Part shown: positions 27,339-39,480 of the stretch, piece after piece
How the letters are laid out: each line of letters starts with the position of its first letter
Numbering within the stretch: the first letter of the stretch is position 1
Source: Pithys albifrons albifrons
Lineage: Eukaryota; Chordata; Aves; Passeriformes; Thamnophilidae
Length of the DNA stretch: 64,000 nucleotides
Direction of reading: 5' to 3'
NCBI RefSeq assembly: GCF_047495875.1
Contig: NC_092497.1
Location: 65,991,492 to 66,055,491 of the forward strand
Notes under the pieces: generated by a model
The model's database searches: none
What the model saw: only the letters and a program-made list of their open reading frames with translations
What the model was told of the DNA's origin: nothing
Translations under genes and position numbers: made by a program

Positions 27339-30300
27339 GTAAGGAATCGTTTCCTTATTTGTTCAAAAATGGAATTGCACAATCAGAGTATGTTTCCAGA
27401 GAAAATGGAAGAAAGGTTCCACACTATGTATTATAATAGTTCAGCCTATTGTATTTCCATGCATAGCAATCTATTACATCTTCAAGATTTTTCCTTATGC
27501 TGTTACCTGGGAGAAGTGATACCTGATACGCCTAAGCCATTTTTGCATTGAAGTCCTTGTTGAATATATTGTTTTGACAGCTAGAAGAAATCTCTTGAGT
27601 TCTCTACGTTATTAACCTGAAGTGTATTATAAATACCCCGATTACAGTATCTTGCAAATACTCACAGATCCTGTGAGATAATGGAATAGTGTATATGTAA
27701 GATTCTTGTTCTGCTGCCAAACAGTCTTTTGAAAATACCCAATTATAATTATTCTGTCATCTGGCAAAGTTACACTGGCATGCCATGAAAATTCATGTTA
27801 TGACTGCCTTTTTATTTTTGTCCTGTGCTGGGGAGGAACCTTTAGGTTTAGATTAGACACATGAAGAATTAGTGTAATGTCTTTTATTTGAACAAATGGT
27901 TGTTATCACAATTGAGAAAGAACTTGTCATTTATCATGGGCTTTTAAAACTATATTTTGTTCCCTTGCAAATTAGAAGGTCTTAAGTGGTCTTATTAAGG
28001 AAAGATCTTTGTAAATTAGTCAAGTTGCAATTTTTTTCTTCTCCTTTATACATTAGAAGTGAAAGATGTAAACCCAGGTAATGTCTATATATGTTGGTCT
28101 TTCAAGTGCTTCTCAGTGAATCCTTGGTCTTAATACAAGACTACTGAAGAGTAAGGGTGCGTTTTGAGTGTAGCCAAATGTAGTTCCTTCAACTGGAGTA
28201 ATCAGTCCTGCATGTTCGATCTGCAGGTGGTTCTTAAAAAGGTAGACATATCGTGTATCCATATTTAAAATTTCCATAGAACTGTGAAGCTTTTTGACTA
28301 TTTTTGTTTTCCAGACTGAATGAACATCTTATTGTCTTAGTACACTTCATATGGTCTTAGTTTTTCAAACATTTTTCAAGAAAATGAGTTTGGTTTAAAA
28401 AACAAAGAAACGTAAACCTCTACCTGTACACGCAACTTAAGATATTTTCCTTTGTTTTTTTGAAACATTATCATTAGTTGAAAATTACTGGATTAAAATC
28501 ATGCCCAGTAAAAACAGCGCTGTTCTTCCCAAATGTTTTCTAGTATTTGTTTGGGACAAGTCTTTAGATAATGGGACTTGCATCAGTCCCATTAATTACA
28601 TGTTTTCTTTGTGATTTTCTTGACCTGTGTTAGATAGTGTTAAAGGAAAAAAACCACCGACTATGGAGAAACAGAATTTTATGTGGCTACTATTTAAGAG
28701 CTTGTGTGGAGGACATTCAAAGTAGCTTTGAATGGGACTATTACATCTTTTCCTGAAACTCAGCGCCAACTTTTTGAAAAAAAAAAAAGAAAAAAAATCA
28801 GTATTATTACCTTTTTTTCACCCATGATTTAAATAAAAATCAGGTTTGGAGAAGAGAAAGAAAAATTATGCTTTTGTATTTTTAGTCAGGCCAAAACTTG
28901 GGAAGATCAGATATTTTGTAAAACAATCTTTTTCTGTAAAATTCCAAACTTACTCCTGAGTCAAAGAAGGTTGCCATATGTTTTTATATGCTTGGTTTTA
29001 TACTGTGTCTTTTAGCTAATTAATCTAATCACATGTTTAAGTCTTCAGAATTTTTTTACCATTGATTTGCTTGTTATGCTTTTCTTAGCTATTAGCTATT
29101 CCTTCATGCAGAAATTACATTGCTCCTCACCATTAGGTATAGCAATGCATCTTACTTCTAATGGACTTTTTTTGCTTGTTGTTTTAGCTTCATTGTTTAA
29201 AAGCAGAACAGGGAGTCATGCAGACTAAAACACTACACTCACTTGGCAAATTATTACAGGAATCAAATAGATTGTCTTGTCAAAAAAAAAATTTCTTATG
29301 GTTTTTAGAAGTTGAAAACTTTGTTCATGAAGCAAGGACACTATTATTTCTCCTAATTTCAAGAAAAATAAAATTGTTCTGGTTTTACATTAATATAGCC
29401 TCCAGATATTGTGTCTAATTACTCAGTGAATACCTCTGTTTGCTGCTTTCTTCAAGGTTAAAAAAATAAAAATTAAACAACTGAAAACACAACAACCACA
29501 GGATGGCTTCTGGGCACTAGGAAAAATTGTGACATATACCTGTAGTATTAAGGTGCTCAATAAAAACACCCTACCTAAACAGATAAATGTGTTTGATTAC
29601 TGGTATTAACGTATCTTTTCAGCTCAGGCAAGGACTTATTGCAGTGGCAAGGTAGAGTATGCATCCAACTTACTTATGGCTGTAATCTCAAGCAAATAGT
29701 GTCAAAATTATTCATCAACAGATCTTACTAAGTCTTTTTCACTGCAGAGCAGATTCTGTGTTGTTTTCAGTATTTTTTCCTAGAGTACTTTTTTAATGTC
29801 ACTTAATGGAAAACGCTGTTGGGTCTTCTGATGAAAAATTGTCAATGAGAAAATCAAAAGAGAAACCATTATACTTGAATTCATATGGTGCTGTCAAATC
29901 AAGTAAATGCAGAAACACTGAGAACTGGAGTTTTTAGGTTGTTGATAGGATGTTTCAAAAATACGTTTTGTGAATGTTCAAGGACTCAAAACTAAACATG
30001 CCTCTTGTATTTACTGAGGGTACAGCTTTAGAGATAACAGAAAAATTTGCTAACAGAGCAGGTTTTTTATGCAGAGTGGTTTGGGTTATTGCTGTTGTGT
30101 GCTATATTTTTTATGTAAAAAGGAATATCAATATGCAAGGAAGATTCTGTGATTTCCTACTTGCAGACAGTAGGTCATAGTTTTGGTTGTGGTAGGGGGG
30201 TTTTTGTTTGGTTCTTGATTGGTTGGTTGGGTGGTTGGTTTTGGTTTTTTTCCTATTTTTCCTCTTTGACTGTACTTGTCTCTGTGCATGAAACATGTCC

Positions 30301-33300
30301 CTTATGTATTTTTGTTATCAGAACTGCAGGAACACTTGGAGAATAGGTGCTGCGGATGGATTTGTTTTGATTAAAAGTACTATTTCATACAAAAGGAAAT
30401 GAGAAAAAGAAGTTGTATATAATATTCTAACAGGAAAAAAACCAAAAACCAACAACCTCCCAAAAACAAACAAACAAAAAACGCTACAAAGAATTCATAT
30501 AAGATTAGCAAAGACAGTCCTGAGGATCAGAGAAAGCTAGCTGGAGGCAAAAGTATACTCAGAGCTGATGTTTCATTTGGAAATTGTGAACAGAAGAGGA
30601 TATCTAGACAGCCCCAGTTACATTTGAAAGACCAGCTATCTTTAGAACGGGTAAAGACAGACAGAAGGTGCAAAAACCTGCTGTTGCTGCTTTTATAGCT
30701 ATTTAAAATTATCTTTTACTATTATCGGTTGGCTCATTCTCTCTAGCATGCAGGGAGTGTAGGGATGCTCTCAAAGGAAAACTAGATCCTTTTTGTGTTG
30801 TACACCTGAGTAATGCAATGTCATTGTCTGCTAACTATTGCCAGCCCCTGAACATTTCAGGGAGACTGAGACGTACTTTCAGAAGGGCATGCTATTCAAA
30901 AAATATGAGCTGGCTTAGTTTTGAAATGTCATGCATAATTTCTATGCCTAAATTGGAGTTCCGAGGAGTAAATGACATGAGAGTTATGTTCATGTATCAG
31001 ATAAGTCTCAGACCTTTGAGGATCCCCTCCTGAGAAAGTTTCCAGGTATTTAGATGCACATCAGGTACCTATTTCATGATAGTTATTATAAATTCATATT
31101 CACATTATTTATATATTTAACAAGGTTTTTGTGTACTGCCTTACAACAAATGAAGGAGAAAGTAATTTTGCCTCTATTTGAAGTTTGCATACAGAAGGGG
31201 AGACTGGCTTTTTTTCTTTGTGTCTTGTTGTTTTCTGTATTTCTGCCACTATCTTAGATCATCCTTGGCTTTTGTACCATTAAAGAAAATCATACTTTTT
31301 AAACCACAGCTTTCTCAATAATCTGGTAACTACTACAGCTGTTTCTTTAATCTGATAGACTCCCTTACATAACGACTGTCTTTTCTGATCAAAAATGACA
31401 TTCTTAACATCAATAAATTCTTAAGATTTTCTGTCAAAAAATGTTTTCTGGGACATACAATCAATTACAGAGTGTGTTTGTGAATATTTTTCTCTGAGAA
31501 ATAAATCACCAATCCTACCAAGATAACATACTTAAAAATAATCTTGTCCTTTAGCTAGAATGTATTTCTGGATTTTATTATTTTTTCTAATGAGAAATGA
31601 CATTCCTTCTCTGAAAATTTTATCATTAAATGAATCTGTATTGTCTCTTAAAATATTATAGTTTGCCCTTCATTTTGTCTGAAGAGTTTAATCTTCTTTC
31701 AGAGAAGATTTAAACCTTCTATTAGATCTGTATCTCCTTAGGTTTCTATCATAAAATACTTTTTCTATTATATAAATAAATCAATTTGTAGTCTTCAGAC
31801 TACACCTAATCGGTTCCCCTGCCCCCAGTAGCTGAATAGGCTGAAAGGTAAATTAACATTTAAGTTTACATATGTTTCAAGATTGGATAAAACATGCTAA
31901 TTGACATTTTATCACTCTTGTAATAATACCAGTCAATTGCTATTTGTATAGTTAATTCTTTTACTTAGTCCAATTATAGACAGATAAAATGAGGAAGAAA
32001 TAATTTTATTACACATGTAATGTTTAAATAATTTATGAATATGCTCAGAACTTTATTTCTAGGTAAACTTGGATATGCTTTAGGAACATCATTGAGTTTT
32101 ACTATCTGAGGTGACCTCAGCTAAATCCTCCAAATGTGTATGACATGTAGAGCTCTGACACACAGAGATTTAGTGCATTGTCTGTAGAAATGGTAAAGAA
32201 TATTTGTACTTAGTATGCCCTTAGTTTGCAGAAGCAGGGAGGTTTAAAAATTCTAAACCCCATTAATAAGTCCAAGAAAGAGGCCCAATAGTGACGACAG
32301 TCGCTACAAAAATGGAAGTCCTCAGGTTTAGAGTGGGGTTTTCCTCTTCCCCCAAAGCATTGATATTACTGCTGATACTTGAAATCTAACAAAAACAGCT
32401 GATGCTGTTCTTGGCTCTCTTCGATATTAGTGACAAAAAATCCTACAGCTGTAGCATTTCCCAGATTTTTATAAGACAATTTTAAGACTATTATACTGAC
32501 CAAAGGATTCAGTGCTTTTGAAGATTTGAAAAGCAGTGATAGGACATTTAGTAATTACTTTGGTGTGTATAATGTATAGAAGTGTTTTCTTACAGTTTAT
32601 ATAATAATATTTCTAATGAAAACTATTTTATTCTTTTATATACCAGTGTCCTTTGTAGTAGCATCTTACATTAGTAGAAAAGTTTAATTGTTTACAATAG
32701 CTCACATTTGCATAAACAAATGAACCTTTCTGAGATACTGAATAGACAGTCAAGATCATAAGAATGAAGCCCCTTCTGTGTGTTATTAAGATGAGAAGAT
32801 AATGACTATATTTTTCCTGGTGAAGTAGTTTGCTTTTAAAGTGGAAGGTTCATGGGGATACAATATTTGGGAGCTGAGATTATGTCTGCATAACATGAGC
32901 TTGTTGTGCAGTCGCTCACCTACATGGTTCCATTCCTTTTATATTTATAGAATCCATTAAGGAGTTATTGGTGTAAAATTTTTGTATAGTTTAGCAGCCC
33001 TGCTAGTATTCTGGTTGGTATAACTAGCCCCGGGAGGAATTACAAGCGAGAAATGAAAAAAAAAACCCAAATATTATTACTGATACACTATGCAAATACC
33101 TGATGAAGAGTGTTTGATGCTGTTTGAAGTTTTAAAGCATAAGTTCTGCACAGTATCTGTTAAGAGATTCCTCCAATACACTGCTGCAGACAGCTCTGTC
33201 AAGAACTGGATATGCATTTAGTTATTGCATCCCCTTCAGCAAAATATTAAGCTATTATGTAGAATAACACTGAAATCCAGTACATCAAAATCTCATCGTT

Positions 33301-33684
33301 TAAAACAAAAATTCAAGAACATTTGGTTCATCACATCTTATGTCTTCAAGACAATTCTACAAATTATGCTACAAATAAAATTTACAAATATTACAAATTT
33401 ACAAATATTGCTAATTGTGCCAATCTACTACACAATAGTTAAAGGCATCAGTGGCAAAAATATACTGTGATTTGGTATTCTTCAGATGTTATTTGTTTTC
33501 TTACAAAATGGAGAAACTTCATATGTAAACAAAATTAGGGTGATCTTGATTTAATGAAATGAATTTGCATTTGAAGTTTTTCTATTGAGTAGTGAACTGT
33601 TCTCCGTCCTGTTTTGACACTAGTACATTTCTGATGAGTTATGTGGTATTTTAACTTTACTTTTACATTCTTCCTTTTTTCAAG
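27339..33684 (+). other. KDM4C: KDM4C intron (about 6.3 kb)
   Basis: Intron from GTAAGG to TTTTTTCAAG. It is AT-rich with short A and T runs (for example 28780-28797) and a T/G-rich stretch near 30180-30260. I see no convincing exon, RNA gene or well-preserved transposon in it. The short open frames (for example 29218-29418, 29974-30180 and 30818-31033) have no recognisable family motif. Confidence 0.85.
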
Positions 33685-33855
33685 AGAGCTAAAGCATCTG
33701 AGAAGACCATTACAGTTGGGCAGACAGTCATCACAAAACACAGAAATACACGATACTACAGTTGCAGAGTCATAGGAGTGACATCTCAACTTTTCTATGA
33801 AATCATGTTTGATGATGGCTCTTTCAGTGTGGATACTTTTCCAGAAGACATTGTT
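33685..33855 (+). CDS. KDM4C: KDM4C exon: first part of double Tudor domain
   Basis: This exon encodes 57 residues starting [19 protein letters not shown], the start of the hybrid Tudor domain that in KDM4 proteins reads methylated histone lysines (H3K4me3 and H4K20me3 in KDM4A). The FYE block supplies the first aromatic cage residue by analogy with KDM4A, and FDDGSFSVD keeps the acidic strand around it. The exon ends FPEDIV. The acceptor has three overlapping AG choices (33684, 33686 and 33688). Use of 33684 keeps phase 0 and gives the expected family alignment. The donor is GTAAGT. At 171 nt with both ends in phase 0, skipping it would keep the frame but destroy the Tudor fold. Confidence 0.95.
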
Positions 33856-36731
33856 GTAAGTACTTTCTCAGATATCTATTACACCTGATTTCTTTTCTTT
33901 CTTGGTTTATGGTTTTGGGGGATTTTGTTTGTTTGTTTGTTTTTCAGAATATGATAATTTTTCTTTTTTAAATCAGAGAGTTGGAACATCTCAAACTACC
34001 TCTTTTGACCTTAAGGAAATATCATCTTAGTATTCAGTTCATATTTTTTACTTTAACTGCTGAGAATGATTATTTTCTAATGGGCTTCCAAACTTTGGTT
34101 GTTCTAATAAATAAATCTTTGCCATTTGACCAAATGAATCAAAAGTAATCTTAGAAAATCTTTCCATTAAATAAGAAATAGGTATTTTAAAAAGGGTATG
34201 TGAGAAAAGGAATTTCCATATATCCTTTCTTCTCTGTCACTGAGAGATAACTTGTAAAAATTCCTTGCAGAATAGAAAACTTCTGCTGTAAAGTTAAGAA
34301 TAGCTCTCAGGAATCCATTCCAACAACTTGTTTACACCTTCTGATGTTTAGTTTGTGTGATTACATTATTAATGTTAAAAATCATCAGAGAGAAGATAGT
34401 TTATGTCTAGTGTGGTTTATTACATTTTCAAAAAGCAACTCAGATTTTGATTTTCCTTATACACTTACATAAACTACCATGTTTCTTATAATTGTGTAAT
34501 GACTGCATTTTGCACTTGGCACATATGAACAAAATTTGCAGACAGTTGGGAAGATCCTGTTTCCCTCCAAGTTTGCAGTGAATATATTGGATGTTAAGCT
34601 TTATGGTGTTCTCTAGGTGCCTTTTGACATCTTTCTCATGATATGACTCTAATCCTTGTTTACCTTTATGATCCTCTCAGTCTTTTTTTGTACTGAGCTG
34701 GTATTTTTGGTGCACCTCCTGCTACTAATCTCTAAAAGTTAGACCTTTCACAGAACACTCATATGCAAAAGTGCTGTTTGTTGCAAGACTGCTTTTCAGT
34801 TAGCCATGTATTCTGTTCTGTATGTAAAGGGGAAGAACCTGGCACATGCAGCAGTGCCAAAGAATACACTTTGCAGTTCAAGGATCACAACTCTCAGGAG
34901 TTTTTCTCTTGTGAAAGTCTCTGAGCTCTCCTGTTTTCTGTGGGTCTAATGTTTGCTTAGAACTAGCATTAACTGACAGATACATCAGTGGAAGTGATGC
35001 TCTTGTTCCTAGAAGCTTCGTAGTTATTGAAAAGTCTGACGCCTTTTGAAAATACGTTATTTGAAAGCGTACATTTCAGAACAGTGCATAAGGATTGAGC
35101 TGTTTACCTCCCACTGGTCTGAATGCAAGTCAGTCAGCAAATCTCTCTTACATGTCTTTGAAAATTGATCCTTTAATTTGCAGCACTCTAAAAGGCTTCA
35201 TTGATGATGAAAGACATTCAGATTTAGGATGATCAAGATACTAGGTAAATGTGGCTGTATTGTTATTAGAAAACCCTCTTCTGTGAATGCCTGCATCAAG
35301 GATCTGGTAAGGCAAAGATGAGAAACTGCTCGCTGCCCTAGTGAGGGACTCTGATCTGGAGCTCAGAATAAATGTAATCAGGTCTGGATATGCCTCAATG
35401 CTTCTCAGATAGTGGATGAACAACATATAATTGTTTGATGGAAACACCAAACGAATTTCACATTCCTTAGAGAAATCTTGTAGTGTTTTCATTAGATAAT
35501 ATACCTGCAGCAGTTACTGGAAGGAAAAAGAAAAATGTTTTTTCTACTTCCCAGACTAAAATCAACTAATCCATGCAATGTGTGTTTCAGGTGTTAGTGC
35601 TGCTGGGAGGACTTATGAATCAAATCTGGTGTGAAAGCAATGTTGCTGCCTATTGAAAAACTTATTTTTCTAATCTGTTTTCACTTTTCAACTAGCTCAC
35701 AAAGATAGCAGAAGCTTTCTGCTTTTCCAGTGTGTGCTGAATTCACTATATAATTTCAGCTCAGCTCACAATAGACCAGAATTCCAATGTTCAGACACAG
35801 TGATTTATTTTTAAGAAGGAAAATAGGGAGCAGGGAAAATTCAGTCTTGCAGCTTCATAAAACTCTGTTTGCATTCAATAGCAACCAAAGCAGAGTATGC
35901 CCTGTTCTCTTCTCATATGTATTTCTCTTGGCTTGTGTTAGCATTTGCTAAATTTTTGGGTGAGGGTTTTTTAAGTGTAAGTGTTAGCTATAGGCATAGA
36001 TATTAAAGTTTTTTAATTTCAACCTTATTTATGGCTTGGTTGCTATATCTGATTTCTACCTTGTCAGAATTTCTACAGCAAATCACTCCTCAGTTACAGA
36101 ATCTAAACCCATGAGTTAGCTTTTTGATGTGCTAATCAGTCAGTTTTCCTTCAACCCCAGGTATAAGAGGGTGCAAAGAACTATATGGGTAGAATTCTTT
36201 TCTGGAAGCAAGAGCAGGATAACTTCCATTTGTAATTCATGAGAAGACTGCAATGAGGGAGAAAGTACATGATATCTTAAAGGAGGTAAGATGACAGATT
36301 TAGCAGTTAGTTTAATGATGCATGCACTCAAGTAGAGACTGCATATGCTGCAGTCCTGAGTAACTGCTACCAACAGACAGCACGTATGTGTGCCACTGGC
36401 CAGTTCTTGAAAGCTTAATGCTCCATGATGTGTCACAGAGGCCCGAGCTCAGCACTAAGAGGAATACTGTCCTGCCCAGCCGGCCAGATGTCAGTTCACA
36501 GATTATGCATGAGGAAATTTTTCAGTCCTTTGGTCTGCTCATTTAGAGAGGGTATCCCTCAGTTCTTTTATTTTTCCCCCTTGTTGATACCAAATGGACA
36601 TACCTCCACTGGCATATCTTAGCAGTTTGCTAGAAATTAATATTCTGGGTATATTGCAAAGAATTTTATTATTTGTTTCTGTATATATTGTGGTGGCTAA
36701 TATACCTTAACAGAAAGTATAATGAAAATAA

Positions 36732-36820
36732 ATATATGTGTGTGTGTGTGTGTATACACACACACATACGTATATATATACACATACATACAATCATATA
36801 TACATACACATATATATGTA
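36732..36820. repeat. (TG)n/(CA)n and TA/CATA microsatellite with internal palindrome
   Basis: A TG run turns directly into a CA run through GTATAC, making a perfect 24-bp palindrome at 36743-36766, followed by TA and CATA repeats. Alternating purine-pyrimidine sequence like this can adopt Z-DNA or cruciform structures (established for such repeats, not shown here). Confidence 0.9.
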
Positions 36821-37585
36821 AGCTAGAATTAGAGCTGTGGTTGAATTGGTTCTCATCTCACCTTATTAATGTCACAGCAGAACAGGGAGGCTTTGCAGTA
36901 TACATGGATGGAGGCAGAAAGGTACCACCAAATTATATTGATTGCAAGAAAGAAAAGAGATAACTGCAGAATGACGTATGCTTTGAATCTGTGGAGAGTT
37001 CTGGTTACAGGAGAGCTGAGCATACGTCTCCTGAAGAGGTAAACATCCCTCCAGGCCACTTGCTGCACTGGTCCTTCAGTGACCAGTTTGCACAGAATTG
37101 TTATATATCATGGTTTCACCTTGTGGTTATCAAGCAAACTAAGTGACAAAAACTAGTGTAATTTATCTTATTGCCATAACATAACCACATTATATTTTAG
37201 TTTACTAATATGTGTATAAATGTAGGGCTTATCCACTGAAGAGGTAAAGCTGGTCTGTGGGTAGTCATGTCCACAACCCAAAATGTACTTTAGTTATTAA
37301 AATCTATAAATCAAGTAACACTGTAAGTGGTGTTGTACCCTATGGAATGTTGCTGTAAATATTCCTTAAAATCAAGAGCATCTTAAATGTTGAGGAAGTG
37401 AGATGTGTTTGGAGTGACAATTGATCTTGTATTCAGGAGCTGATCAGGTTTCTTTGCAGAACTGCCTTATGGTGATTTTCTTAGGTTGTGATAAAATCCA
37501 AAGAACATCCTCTTGAAAGTGTATATTAGTTCAGGCTAAAACATTCAGATTGCATCTGCCAAAATTAGTAATGAGAATTCTTTTT

Positions 37586-39480
37586 CACAGAATCATTTAG
37601 ATAAGACCTTTAAAGTCATTGAGTCTTACCACAAACCTAACACTGCCAAGACCACTACTAAACTGCCTCTGTAAGTGCATGTCTCTTATATCTCTGTATA
37701 TCTTTTAAATACAGCCAGGGTTGTTGACTCAACCACTTCTTTGGACAACCTGTTCCAGTGCTTGATAACTCTTTTGATGAAGAAATTTTCCTTAATGCCT
37801 AATCTGAACCTCCCCTACAGCAACTTGAGGCCATTTCCTCTTGTCACTTGTTACCTGGGAGAAGAGGTTGACCCCACCTTTCTGGTAGTTCTGGAGAGCA
37901 ATAAGGTCTCCACTGAGCCTCATTTTCTCCAGCCTAAACAACCCCATCACCCTCAGCTACTCCTCACAGGACTTAAGCTCCAGGCCCTTCACCAGCTTTG
38001 TTGCCCTTCTCTGGACTTGCTCTAGCATTTCAGTCTTTACTCCAGTGAGGGCCCCAAAACTGAACACAGTATTCAAGGTGCAGCCTCACCAGCGCTGAGT
38101 ACTGAGGAAAGATCACTGCCCTAGTCCTACTGGCCATACTATTTTTGGTACAAGCTAGGATAATGTTGGCCTTTTCCAAACCTGTAGTGCTGCCTGGAGT
38201 TGTTGTGACTCAAGGGCAGGACCCAGTACTTGCCAATGTTGAACCTCATATAATTGGTCTTGGCCAATCAATCCAGCCTGTTCATATCCCTCTACAGAGC
38301 CTTCCTACCCCCCAGAAGATAAACACTCCCATCCAACCTGGTGTCCTCTGCAAACTGAGGGTGCACTCGATCCTTTTGTCCAGATCATCAATAAAGATAA
38401 TTAACAGGACTGGCCCCAGTACTGAGATCTGGGGAAAACCACTGGTGACCAGCTTCCAGTTGGATGTAACTCCATTCACCACCCCTCTCTATGCCAAGCT
38501 ATGCTGCCTGTTTTTTGTCCAGTGAACAGTGCACCTGTCCAGGCTGTGGGGAGACAATTTCGCCAGGGCAATGTTGTGTGAAACACTGTCAAAGGCTTTC
38601 CTAAAGATTAGGCAGACAGCATCCACAGCCTTTTCATCATCCATTCAGTGTGTCACCTTGTCATAGAAGGAGATAAGTTGCTCAAGGAGGACCTGCCTTT
38701 CACAAACACGTGCTGGCTAGCTCTGATCCTCCTGGGCTTTTCTGCATGTGCTATGTGCTAGCACTTAGGATGATTTGCTCCATGACCTTCTCTGGCACTG
38801 GGGTCAGGCTGACAAGCCTGTAGTTCCCTGAATCCTCCTGACCCATCTTGTGCAAATTTTGCCAATCTCCACTCAACTGGGATCTCTCCAGTTAGCCAGG
38901 ACTTCCGGTAAATAATGAAAAGTGGCTCGTCAAGCTCTCCCAGCAGCTTCCTCAGTGTCCTTGTGTGGATCCCATCCAGACCCAGAGACTTGAGTGTGTA
39001 AGTGGTGTAGGAGCTCACTGACCATTTCCCCTTGTATTAAGGGGTCTTCATTTTGCTCCCCATCCCTGTCTTTCCACTTGAGGGACTAGAATCTCACAGG
39101 ATAGCTGGTCTTGCTATTAAAGACTGATGCAAAGAATGCCTTCAGTACCTCAGCCCTTTCCTCATGCTTTGTCACTGTGTTTACCCCCAGCATCCAGTTA
39201 AGGATAGAGATTCTCCTTAGCCCTTGTTTTGTGTTCATGCAAACATTTTTTATTGTCTTTTATGTTGATAGACAGATTAGGTTCTAGTTGCACCTTACCC
39301 CTTCTGATTTTCTTTCTGAGTAATCTCATAGCATTCCTGTAGTCCTCCTGAGCTGACTACCTGCCTCTTCTTCCTAAGGTGATAAACTCTTCTATTTTTC
39401 CCAAGTTCCAGCTAAAACTCTCTGTTCAGAGAGGATTTCAGTTCATTTTTGCATGTGTCATGTCATTCCATCCAACATCT
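37586..39480 (-). mobile_element. Long CR1 LINE, antisense, with reverse-transcriptase remnants
   Basis: On the minus strand this runs from the middle of CR1 ORF2 to the 3' end. The + strand begins with the inverted terminal repeat (CACAGAATCATTTAGATAAG). Reverse-transcriptase remnants include the region around [20 protein letters not shown] (near 38390-38440 on the minus strand, whose IDD carries the catalytic aspartates) and LGLDGIHTRTLRKLLGEL near 38900-38970. Stops and frameshifts separate these pieces, so the copy is dead and 5'-truncated. It is the largest CR1 in the window. Confidence 0.9.

Noticed and set aside
27264..27551. A 95-residue frame starting [10 protein letters not shown] as a complete small gene
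   Set aside because: Its first 25 residues are the end of the KDM4C PHD exon; the rest is read-through past a good GTAAGG donor and loses family similarity there.
27828..27880. A CR1-like phrase (GGAACCTTTAGGTTTAGATTAG)
   Set aside because: It resembles one CR1 landmark but has no neighbouring landmarks, so it is too short to call.
37675..38525. Two + strand frames of 116 and 126 residues
   Set aside because: They are antisense shadows of the CR1 element, whose coding strand here is minus.
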